Source: Bacteroidales bacterium SW299 (GTDB lineage: Bacteria; Bacteroidota; Bacteroidia; Bacteroidales; Bacteroidaceae). From it: a DNA stretch of 64,000 nucleotides. The position numbers and the translations under genes are program-made. The stretch spans positions 248,001 through 312,000 of the forward strand of contig SDWH01000001.1 in the NCBI GenBank assembly GCA_019550975.1. The letters are read 5' to 3'. A model generated the notes under the pieces. The model worked only from the letters and a program-made list of their open reading frames with translations, was not told the DNA's origin and ran no database searches. The first letter of the stretch is position 1; the number at the start of each line of letters is the position of its first letter. This document shows positions 20,199-26,364 of this stretch, piece by piece.

Positions 20199-20549
20199 TT
20201 ATTTATGAAAGAAATTATGGATACGAGCCTTGTAGAAGGCTATATCTTCTTTTTTGAAGTCCTTGATATGGTTGGAAAGGAATGTCAGCACATCCTCCTC
20301 GCTGTAATAGGTTTTCTTGCCCAGTGTCTTGTAGGGCAATGCGCCGACACTGCGGTAGCGTTGCAGTGTGCGCTTGCTTATCTGGAGCAGCATGCACAAA
20401 TCCTGATTGTCGAAAAGGCGGATGCTTTCCGTGATAGTAGGCTGTTTCCCCTCAGCCTTCATCGCCAGCAGCAGTTCGTCCTGACGGTCGAGCCGTTCCA
20501 TCAGCTTCTGCATCCAGCCCTCGAAGTTGTTTCGTGTGAGCAGTTCCAT
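20199..20549 (-). CDS. xis2d: Xis2d, helix-turn-helix excisionase
   Basis: The 116-residue protein has a MerR/excisionase-type winged helix: DLCMLLQISKRTLQRYRSVG followed by ALPYKTLGKKTYYSEEDV. The recognition helix sits near residues 50-65. In CTnDOT, Xis2d binds the attachment region and works with Xis2c and IntDOT in excision. It starts 3 bp after the stop of xis2c, so the two are translated together. It comes before orf3 and exc in the operon that RteC activates. Confidence 0.88.
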   Translation of the reverse strand: MELLTRNNFEGWMQKLMERLDRQDELLLAMKAEGKQPTITESIRLFDNQDLCMLLQISKRTLQRYRSVGALPYKTLGKKTYYSEEDVLTFLSNHIKDFKKEDIAFYKARIHNFFHK

Positions 20550-20552
20550 GAC

Positions 20553-20909
20553 CTATGTCCTCCTTCCTTTTGGTTTGCCGCCAGTGCGCAGCGTGTGGTT
20601 GCGTTTCAATTCCTGCGGTGTCGCCGCGTCCTCGTTGACGGCACACGCTTCAAGCAGGCGGTCTATTTCCGACTGCCGGTAGCGGCATTTACCGCGAAGC
20701 ACGACATAACCGATGCGTTGCTCGCTGCGCATACGCTGGAGGGTGCGGGTACTCACGTTAAGCAGGTGCGCCGCCTCGCGTGTGGTGAGCAACCTGTCGG
20801 GCGATGCCGCTTTCTTGTCGCCGGAGGCGGCACGGACGTGTGCCGCAATCTCCGCTATCTGTTCCGTCAATGACCGGAAGGCGGAACTTTCCATCGTTAT
20901 CACTTTCAT
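20553..20909 (-). CDS. xis2c: Xis2c, helix-turn-helix excisionase
   Basis: The 118-residue protein (start MKVITMESSAFRSLTEQ at 20909) carries the excisionase-type motif LLTTREAAHLLNVSTRTLQR and a wing with YVVLRGKCRYRQSEIDRL. A basic tail (KRNHTLRTGGKPKGRRT) may add DNA contact. It is the first gene of the excision operon; the frame extends to 21065, but that would cover the divergent promoter region. The gene faces the regulatory gap 20910-21111. Confidence 0.88.
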   Translation of the reverse strand: MKVITMESSAFRSLTEQIAEIAAHVRAASGDKKAASPDRLLTTREAAHLLNVSTRTLQRMRSEQRIGYVVLRGKCRYRQSEIDRLLEACAVNEDAATPQELKRNHTLRTGGKPKGRRT

Positions 20910-20978
20910 ATTCAGTCCTTTCTTTTTGTTTCTGCAGCAAAAATCGGCAATAAACAAAAGGGGCTTTAACAACTCACT

Positions 20979-20991
20979 ACGTGACTCACGT
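20979..20991. promoter_or_regulatory. Palindrome in the divergent gap between xis2c and the HTH genes
   Basis: ACGTGACTCACGT is a perfect palindrome around one central base. It lies about 70 bp upstream of xis2c and 120 bp upstream of the divergent gene. A direct CTCACTACG-like copy sits beside it. It is a good candidate operator for RteC or for one of the local HTH proteins. Confidence 0.5.
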
Positions 20992-21084
20992 AAGATTTTT
21001 ACGGAAGATGGCTCCGTAACCCGGTCAAACGGCGCAACAGGCAGCCTTTCAGCGGAAAACGGCACGTGTTCAGGACCGTACCGT

Positions 21085-21092
21085 TACCTTTG
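21085..21092 (+). promoter_or_regulatory. -7 box of the divergent HTH genes
   Basis: TACCTTTG matches TAnnTTTG. Transcription would start near 21099, some 13 nt upstream of the ATG at 21112. No clear TTTG is seen at -33. Confidence 0.55.
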
Positions 21093-21111
21093 CGGGCAAA
21101 CCGATAATTGC

Positions 21112-21411
21112 ATGAATATGGAAATAGTATCTATCGAGAAAAAGACTTTCGAGATGATGGTGGCGGCATTCGGCGCACTCTCGGAGAAGGTCGCCGCCCT
21201 GAGGCGCAAAAGCGACACGAGGCGCATGGAAAGATGGCTCACGGGCGAGGAAGTCTGTAGGCAGTTGAGAATAAGTTCGCGCACGTTGCAGACGCTGCGC
21301 GACAGGCGGCTTATCGGCTACTCGCAGATAAACCGCAGGTTTTATTACAAGCCGGAGGAGGTGAAGCGGCTGATACCGCTTATCGGCACGCTCTATCCGC
21401 ACGGCAGATGA
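21112..21411 (+). CDS. Small helix-turn-helix protein
   Basis: The 99-residue protein has the same design as the two excisionases: an N-terminal helix (MEIVSIEKKTFEMMVAAFGA), then the DNA-binding motif WLTGEEVCRQLRISSRTLQT and a wing RLIGYSQINRRFYYKPEEV. It points away from xis2c and has its own -7 box. A regulator or further DNA-bending partner for the integrase is likely. The open frame starts far upstream, but the -7 box at 21085 fixes the ATG at 21112. Confidence 0.78.
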   Translation: MNMEIVSIEKKTFEMMVAAFGALSEKVAALRRKSDTRRMERWLTGEEVCRQLRISSRTLQTLRDRRLIGYSQINRRFYYKPEEVKRLIPLIGTLYPHGR

Positions 21412-21442
21412 TTTGATTTATTCACCCACTGAATCCGAAGTT

Positions 21443-21748
21443 ATGATGAACGAGAACAACGATGTTTTTACGATGGAAGACGAGCCGATAGCCTCTGTGG
21501 TGCAGGATATGCGCAAAGGCTCGAAATGGCTGTCCGCCTTTCTGGAAAGTTACCGTCCTCTGCTGGACGGGGAACGTTACCTGACGGACGGCGAGGTGGC
21601 GGAACTGCTCCGCGTAAGCCGACGCACATTGCAGGAATACCGCAACAACCGCGTGTTGCCCTTCATACTTTTGGGAGGGAAGGTGCTTTACCCGGAAACG
21701 GGGCTGCGTGAAGTGCTGGAAGCAAATTACCGCAAGCCGCTGGAGTGA
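21443..21748 (+). CDS. Small helix-turn-helix protein, second copy
   Basis: The 101-residue acidic-start protein contains YLTDGEVAELLRVSRRTLQE followed by RNNRVLPFILLGGKVLYP, again the excisionase-like fold. It lies 31 bp behind the first HTH gene and ends before a strong terminator, so the two form a unit. Two ATGs in tandem at 21443 and 21446 are possible starts. With xis2c and xis2d this makes four related HTH genes within 1.6 kb. Confidence 0.78.
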   Translation: MMNENNDVFTMEDEPIASVVQDMRKGSKWLSAFLESYRPLLDGERYLTDGEVAELLRVSRRTLQEYRNNRVLPFILLGGKVLYPETGLREVLEANYRKPLE

Positions 21749-21766
21749 GCGCGGTTGGCAAGAAAA

Positions 21767-21808
21767 AAGGAAACGGGCGACACTTTTTGTGGTGCTGCCC
21801 GTTTCCTT
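21767..21808. terminator. Bidirectional terminator between the HTH genes and orf2
   Basis: AAGGAAACGGGC (21767-21778) pairs with GCCCGTTTCCTT (21797-21808) over 12 bp. An A-run lies before the stem, giving a U-run on the minus strand. It separates the plus-strand HTH genes from int-orf2 on the minus strand. Confidence 0.8.
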
Positions 21809-21828
21809 GTCTTATGTGGTATGCGCAA

Positions 21829-22191
21829 TCAGCAGTACCCGGCTTTTCCGTTCTGTATGAACATCACGTATGCCTGCCGTTTCTCTTTGGCGAGAGCTTT
21901 TCCCACCAGCCATGTGCGGAACAGGTGGGTGTTGTAGGTGTTCAGCCGGAAGGCGACGGGGATGATGATTTCAAGCGCGTACACATCTGCGTACAGTCCG
22001 TTTTCAAGTTGCATGTAGCGGCACACCTCGTAGTCGTTAAGCACGTCCGACTTGCGGATGGCTTTGATGGCGGCGTTCACTGCCGGGACGGTCGTATGGA
22101 ACAGTCCGGCGATTTCGGTGGCGGTCATCCACACGTCGTTACCGGTTACGCTGACCGCCTTGTCCTCTATGATGATTATGTCACGTTTCAT
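21829..22191 (-). CDS. Orf2 next to the integrase gene, hypothetical protein
   Basis: The 120-residue protein follows int with a 12-bp gap and matches the position of orf2 in CTnDOT. It begins MKRDIIIIEDKAVSVTGNDV and has WMTATEIAGLFHTTVPAVNA, which resembles a helix-turn-helix of the RhuM/virulence-protein type, and then ALEIIIPVAFRLNTYNTHLF, also a RhuM-like pattern. So it may be a small DNA-binding protein. No role in integration is established as far as I know. Confidence 0.75.
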   Translation of the reverse strand: MKRDIIIIEDKAVSVTGNDVWMTATEIAGLFHTTVPAVNAAIKAIRKSDVLNDYEVCRYMQLENGLYADVYALEIIIPVAFRLNTYNTHLFRTWLVGKALAKEKRQAYVMFIQNGKAGYC

Positions 22192-22203
22192 GGCTTCTCT
22201 TTT

Positions 22204-23439
22204 TTAGATGGTGCAACCTGCAAATTCCTCAACACTGTTCAACCTTGCGGCAAGGTTCTTCATGTCCTGATTGAGTTTTTCTTTGGTTATCTTCGCGTAA
22301 ATCTGCGTCGTCTTTATGCTCTTGTGTCCGAGCATGGAGCTGACGGTTTCGATAGGTACGCCATTAGAGAGAAATACCGTCGTGGCTGCCGTGTGGCGGC
22401 TCTGATGCCACGTGATATGCTTGGTGATGCCGCAACGCTTGGCGACGGCACGGATACCGGCAAGGCACGTGTTATAATGCGGGACGGGGAATATCTTGCC
22501 GTTCTCGCACAGCCCACGGTATTTGCCGATTATGCGGTTGGCGATGTCAAGCAGGCGGATGTTGGACACCACGCCCGTTTTCTGGCGGTTGATGTTTATC
22601 CACTCGTGTTCGTCGAAGTAGGTGCGGATATTCTCTTCCGTGAGGTTGCGCATATCCGAGAACGACAACCCGGTGAAAGCGCAGAACAGGTAGAGGTCAC
22701 GGTACAGTTCCTGTTTGGCGTTTTTCAGTTTCCCGTCCATCAGCAGGCGTATTTCCTCTTTGGTCAGAAAACTGCGTGTTGTTTCCTCCTTCTTGATTTC
22801 ATACTCGCGGAACGGGTCGCGTGTCAGCCACTCGTTGTTGATGGCGATGAACACCATCGTCCGTAGCGGGCAGACGTACAGCCACACGGTATTGGTGCAG
22901 CAGTGTTTGTCCGTGCGCAGGAACATCTCGAAGTCGGAGATGAAAGCGGGGGTAAGCTCTTTCAGTGCGATGTCCTTCACATGGTAGCGGATGTCGAGGA
23001 ACTCTTGCAGGTGCTTGTAAACGATACGGTACTTTTCCAGTGTACCTTTTGCTTTCATGCCTGCTTCCACCTGTTTCTCATAGTCCTCATTGTGACGACG
23101 GTACACCTGCATCAGCGTGTGGTAGCGGTGTTCCAGTCCGAGAAAAGCGTTCTTCACCTTCTCAGCCGTGACGAAGTTGTCACGTTCCATGATTTCCTGA
23201 TAGTGCCTATTGATGCGCACCCGCATCTTGTCAAGCATACGGTTCGTTTCGAGTGCCGCCGCGCTTCTGCCTGTGACACGTCCACCTTTGGTGTCCCACA
23301 GTTTCGGATCGACTGTCAGCTTGCAGCTGAACTGCGTCTGGCTGCCGTCCACCGTGATGCGTCCCATGACGGGTACTGTCCCGTCCTTTTTCACTACCTG
23401 ACGCTTGAGGTAATAGATTACTGAAAATGTACTCTTCAT
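22204..23439 (-). CDS. int: IntDOT-type tyrosine integrase
   Basis: The 411-residue protein is the recombinase of the element. From the ATG at 23439 the catalytic residues fall at Lys287 (RQKTG), His345 and Arg348 (WHQSRHTAAT), His372 (MLGHKS) and the nucleophile Tyr381 (TQIYAKI). The first conserved Arg of the family is replaced by Ser259 (FTGLSFSDM), a known peculiarity of IntDOT. The length also equals that of IntDOT. The N-terminal arm-binding region starts MKSTFSVIYYLKRQVVKKDG. The frame extends 26 codons upstream without support. Confidence 0.95.
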   Translation of the reverse strand: MKSTFSVIYYLKRQVVKKDGTVPVMGRITVDGSQTQFSCKLTVDPKLWDTKGGRVTGRSAAALETNRMLDKMRVRINRHYQEIMERDNFVTAEKVKNAFLGLEHRYHTLMQVYRRHNEDYEKQVEAGMKAKGTLEKYRIVYKHLQEFLDIRYHVKDIALKELTPAFISDFEMFLRTDKHCCTNTVWLYVCPLRTMVFIAINNEWLTRDPFREYEIKKEETTRSFLTKEEIRLLMDGKLKNAKQELYRDLYLFCAFTGLSFSDMRNLTEENIRTYFDEHEWININRQKTGVVSNIRLLDIANRIIGKYRGLCENGKIFPVPHYNTCLAGIRAVAKRCGITKHITWHQSRHTAATTVFLSNGVPIETVSSMLGHKSIKTTQIYAKITKEKLNQDMKNLAARLNSVEEFAGCTI

Positions 23440-23518
23440 CGTCCTTAATTTTTTGGTTTCAAAATTAGTTGGTGAAGAGTCCGGTGTCGGTACGCAAAAC
23501 GGGGAGGAACGGAGCAAT

Positions 23519-23768
23519 CTTTTTCCGTAACCGAAATTTTTGCGTGAGTTATCGGTAACTCACTATTCCTTAACGTATTGTTTCGCTATCCGTACCCGTT
23601 TGTCGCATTTTCGGGCATGGTTACGAACAAGTAACGTTGCGGCGTCAGGATTTGGCTTCGGCAGGGATTGTAATGGCTTCACGAATTATCGCCACTTCAA
23701 CTAAAACCCTTGTAACTCAATTCTATCACTATAACTTTCCGCATTTCACTTTTTTGTAGTAACTTTGT
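23519..23768. other. Right attachment region with GTAAC/GTTAC repeats and att core
   Basis: The core match GTAACTTTGT (23759-23768) fits GTAnnTTTGC except for its last base. Between it and int lie many GTAAC or GTTAC units: near 23526, 23556, 23620, 23631 and 23712. GTGAGTTA and TAACTCAC (23544-23563) form an 8-bp palindrome with a 4-bp centre, and GTAACTCA is repeated directly at 23556 and 23712. These are likely arm-type sites for the integrase and the Xis proteins. Individual assignments are inferred. Confidence 0.7.
23736..23767 (+). promoter_or_regulatory. Hybrid promoter at the element-host junction
   Basis: TAACTTTG (23760-23767) is a perfect -7 box and lies within the att core. TTTC (23736-23739), one base off the -33 TTTG, lies 20 bp upstream inside the element. 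Transcription would start near 23774, about 15 nt before the ATG of the histidine kinase gene. Confidence 0.6.
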
Positions 23769-23788
23769 TATCCAAATCAATTGCTGCC

Positions 23789-24844
23789 ATGAATATCAAA
23801 GACACCCGCCACCGACCGCTGGAGCTGGTAATACATATCATCTGTTGGGGACTTTTCTTCGGATTCCCGCTTTTCTTCACCCAACATGACAACGGAACAA
23901 TCGACTGGAAGGCATTCCTTCGCCACACCGATGTTCCGGCATCAATGTTCGTCATTTTTTACATCAACTACCTGCTGCTGATTCCCCGCGTATTATTCAA
24001 GGGACAGACCGGAAAGTTTCTGCTGCTGAACATGGCGGCAATAGGCATCGTCACCATCTGCCTGCGCTATTGGCATAACATCAGCCTGCCGCCCCCCGAA
24101 CCGCGTCCGCACATGTTCATGCCGCCTCAATACATATTCTTCCTGCGCGACATTGTCAGCTTTATATTCGTCTGCGGACTGAGCGTAGCCATCCGGATGA
24201 GCCTGCGATGGAGCGAAACCGAACTAGAACGGCAAAAGGCCGTGAAAAGCCGCACAGAGGCCGAACTGAAGAACCTGCGCAACCAGCTGAACCCGCATTT
24301 TCTGCTCAACACGCTGAACAATATCTATGCCCTTACGGCTTTCGACACCGAAAAGGCGCAGCAGGCCATACAGGAACTGAGCAAACTGCTCCGCTATGTG
24401 CTGTATGAAGACCAGCAGACTTTTGTGCCTCTTGAAAAGGAAGTCGACTTTATCATCAACTACATCGAACTGATGCGCATCCGGATCTCTGCGCAGACAA
24501 AGATTGAAACGCATTTCGACATCAAGCCGAACAGCCAAAGCCCTATAGCTCCCCTACTCTTCATTTCTCTCATAGAAAACGCTTTCAAGCACGGAATATC
24601 GCCAACCGAACAAAGCTTCATTGACATACGAATTACCGAAAAGGAAAATACCATCAGCTGCGTCATACGGAACAGCAACTTCCCGAAAAGCTCCGCCGAC
24701 AAAAGCGGTTCTGGAATCGGACTGGAACAGGTGCAGAAAAGACTGAAACTGCTCTATCCCAACCATTACGCATGGAAAAAACAGATTTCTGACGACGGAA
24801 AAGTATATACGTCTTCGCTTACCATCAATATACCTCATCCTTAA
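23789..24844 (+). CDS. LytS-type membrane sensor histidine kinase
   Basis: The 351-residue protein has four predicted membrane segments (about 11-30, 49-70, 77-93 and 116-138), a coiled linker (ETELERQKAVKSRTEAEL) and the His_kinase domain of the LytS family. The phosphoacceptor His170 is in NQLNPHFLLNTLNNIYAL, and the ATPase has LIENAFKHGIS and GIGLEQVQKRL. It has no separate extracellular sensor domain. The ATG at 23789 is chosen over the TTG at 23765, which lies inside the att core. It pairs with the LytTR regulator 12 bp downstream. Confidence 0.9.
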   Translation: MNIKDTRHRPLELVIHIICWGLFFGFPLFFTQHDNGTIDWKAFLRHTDVPASMFVIFYINYLLLIPRVLFKGQTGKFLLLNMAAIGIVTICLRYWHNISLPPPEPRPHMFMPPQYIFFLRDIVSFIFVCGLSVAIRMSLRWSETELERQKAVKSRTEAELKNLRNQLNPHFLLNTLNNIYALTAFDTEKAQQAIQELSKLLRYVLYEDQQTFVPLEKEVDFIINYIELMRIRISAQTKIETHFDIKPNSQSPIAPLLFISLIENAFKHGISPTEQSFIDIRITEKENTISCVIRNSNFPKSSADKSGSGIGLEQVQKRLKLLYPNHYAWKKQISDDGKVYTSSLTINIPHP

Positions 24845-24856
24845 AAACTTGAAAAC

Positions 24857-25588
24857 ATGACACTTACATGTGCAATTATCGACGACGAGCCCCTGGCGCT
24901 AGGCCTGCTGGAAAGCTATGTAAAGAAAATGCCCTCACTCGAACTGTGCGGACTGTATTCAAGCGCCATCGAAGCGATGAAAAGCCTGCCGGACAAACCT
25001 GCGGACCTTTTGTTTCTGGACATACAGATGCCTGAACTGAACGGCCTTGAATTTTCGAGAATGGTTCCTGAAAGCACCCGCATCATCCTTACCACCGCTT
25101 TCGGACAATATGCCCTCGACGGATATAAGGTCAATGCGCTTGACTATCTGCTCAAGCCTATCAGCTACGCCGACTTTACTGGAGCCGTGAACAAGGCAAT
25201 CCAGTGGTTCGAGCTCAAACAAAAGGCAGAAACAGGACCGGCCGGAACCGCACCGGGGAAAGAGATGAAATACATTTACGTGAAAAGCGACTATAAGCTG
25301 GTGCAGATTGAACTGGAAAAGATTCTCTACATCGAAGGACTTAAAGACTACATCAAAATACATCTGGAAGACATGGCGCGGCCCATACTTTCACTCACCA
25401 GCCTGAAGGCGATGGAGGAAAAACTTCCGGCCGACCGGTTCATCCGGGTCCACCGGTCGTTCATCGTACAGAAGCCGAAAATCAAGATCATCGAAAAGGG
25501 ACGCATCATTTTCGGAAAAGACTACATCCCCATCTCTGACAGCTACAAGCAAGAGCTCCAAAATTATGTTAACGAACATATTATTTGA
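24857..25588 (+). CDS. LytTR-family response regulator
   Basis: The 243-residue regulator has a receiver domain with Asp55 (LLFLDIQMPELNGLEF) and the conserved Lys in LLKPIS, and a C-terminal LytTR DNA-binding domain (YIYVKSDYKLVQIELEKILY, later FIRVHRSFIV). Such regulators often act on a few nearby genes or on their own operon. The start is 12 bp behind the kinase stop. Downstream lies a candidate small RNA unit. The target genes cannot be told from this sequence. Confidence 0.92.
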   Translation: MTLTCAIIDDEPLALGLLESYVKKMPSLELCGLYSSAIEAMKSLPDKPADLLFLDIQMPELNGLEFSRMVPESTRIILTTAFGQYALDGYKVNALDYLLKPISYADFTGAVNKAIQWFELKQKAETGPAGTAPGKEMKYIYVKSDYKLVQIELEKILYIEGLKDYIKIHLEDMARPILSLTSLKAMEEKLPADRFIRVHRSFIVQKPKIKIIEKGRIIFGKDYIPISDSYKQELQNYVNEHII

Positions 25589-25647
25589 TTCACAATTTGT
25601 ATATTCGACAAAAAAAACGATTATCCGTCTTTTTTTCACGAAATTGT

Positions 25648-25678
25648 TTTGGTAAGTAGAAATTAACATTTATATTTG
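25648..25678 (+). promoter_or_regulatory. Promoter of the candidate small RNA
   Basis: TTTG (25648-25651) and TATATTTG (25671-25678) are spaced by 19 bp, an ideal Bacteroidales promoter. The predicted start is near 25685. No gene start follows before the terminator. Confidence 0.75.
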
Positions 25679-25684
25679 TGACGT

Positions 25685-25798
25685 ACATAATAAAAAGGAA
25701 GTTGTGAAACTTCCGATTAGAATAGTTTAGTTAAGTCTAGTTTAGTTTTTGTGTTGTGATACTCCCGGCAATAGAGATTGTCGGGAGTGTCTTTTTTT
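25685..25798 (+). ncRNA. Candidate small RNA, about 114 nt
   Basis: The transcript would run from near 25685 to the T-run at 25792-25798. A perfect hairpin, GGAAGTT (25697-25703) with AACTTCC (25708-25714) around GTGA, is followed by an unpaired TTTAG-rich stretch and a terminator hairpin. There is no convincing open frame. It lies behind the LytTR gene and converges on the nitroreductase gene, so its 3' end is 12 nt from the stop codon of that gene. Confidence 0.6.
25761..25798 (+). terminator. Terminator of the small RNA unit
   Basis: ACTCCCGGCA (25761-25770) pairs with TGTCGGGAGT (25779-25788), with one G-T pair, and is followed by a run of seven T. Confidence 0.85.
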
Positions 25799-25809
25799 AC
25801 CCCGCTTCT

Positions 25810-26334
25810 TCAGCGGACAATGCGGAAATATCCTTCTTTTCTCGGTTTGGCCGGAGAAGGATCGCCCTGCGGATAACCCAAAGCCAGCCCGCCGATACCC
25901 GCCAGTCCGTCGGGAAGCCCCCAGCTCTTCATCAGCCTTCTGCCCCTCTCGGTAGCAAACATCTCTTTTTCCCTATGGATCCAGCAGCTTCCCAAGCCGA
26001 TGGAATGGGCGGCAAGCATCATGTTTTCAAGCACGCAGCTCCCGTCCTGCACCGGATTGGGAGCATCGGAAGGAGCAAAAACAAGCACATAGACAGGAGC
26101 GTCATAATAAGGATTGGAAGCCACTCCCATAATCTCCGCATTCATCGCCGCCAGTTCCGCGCGCTGCTCTTCATTCTGCACCGCAACGATAAAGGGAGCC
26201 TGCAAGCCCCTTGAAGTGGGAGCATAAGTGCCCGCCTCGAGAACCGCCTGCAACTCTTCGTCCGTAATCTGGTCGGGCCTGTATTTCCGGCAGCTGCGCC
26301 TGGTCTTGATGATTTCCAAAAAATCTGCATTCAT
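25810..26334 (-). CDS. Nitroreductase-family FMN oxidoreductase
   Basis: The 174-residue protein is a short member of the nitroreductase family. It begins with the FMN-binding pattern FLEIIKTRRSCRKYRPDQIT, then has LQAVLEAGTYAPTSRGLQAP, and later LENMMLAAHSIGLGSCWIH with the typical Gly-Leu-Gly-Ser-Cys-Trp turn. The C-terminus has IGGLALGYPQGDPSPAKPRK. Such enzymes reduce nitro compounds or quinones with NAD(P)H; the natural substrate is unknown. It lies 30 bp behind the amidase-like gene on the same strand and may be read with it. Confidence 0.88.
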   Translation of the reverse strand: MNADFLEIIKTRRSCRKYRPDQITDEELQAVLEAGTYAPTSRGLQAPFIVAVQNEEQRAELAAMNAEIMGVASNPYYDAPVYVLVFAPSDAPNPVQDGSCVLENMMLAAHSIGLGSCWIHREKEMFATERGRRLMKSWGLPDGLAGIGGLALGYPQGDPSPAKPRKEGYFRIVR

Positions 26335-26364
26335 AAAAATTCATTATTTAAAACGGTTTATCGC

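Larger units (their letters stand above)
1..23768. mobile_element. CTnDOT/CTnERL-family integrative conjugative element, right part
   Basis: The gene content and order match the known CTnDOT/CTnERL layout: mobC, rteC, rteB, rteA, tetQ, methylase-helicase, topoisomerase (exc), orf3, xis2d, xis2c, orf2 and int. No ermF block lies between the exc region and tetQ, which is closer to CTnERL than to CTnDOT. The right edge is placed at a match to the CTnDOT core (GTAnnTTTGC) at 23759-23768, 320 bp beyond the integrase start and just before an unrelated host gene. The left end and transfer genes are outside the window. The exact boundary is inferred. Confidence 0.92.

Noticed and set aside
23765-23788. 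Longer start (TTG) for the histidine kinase
   Set aside because: It lies in the att core and upstream of the predicted transcription start; the ATG at 23789 is better.
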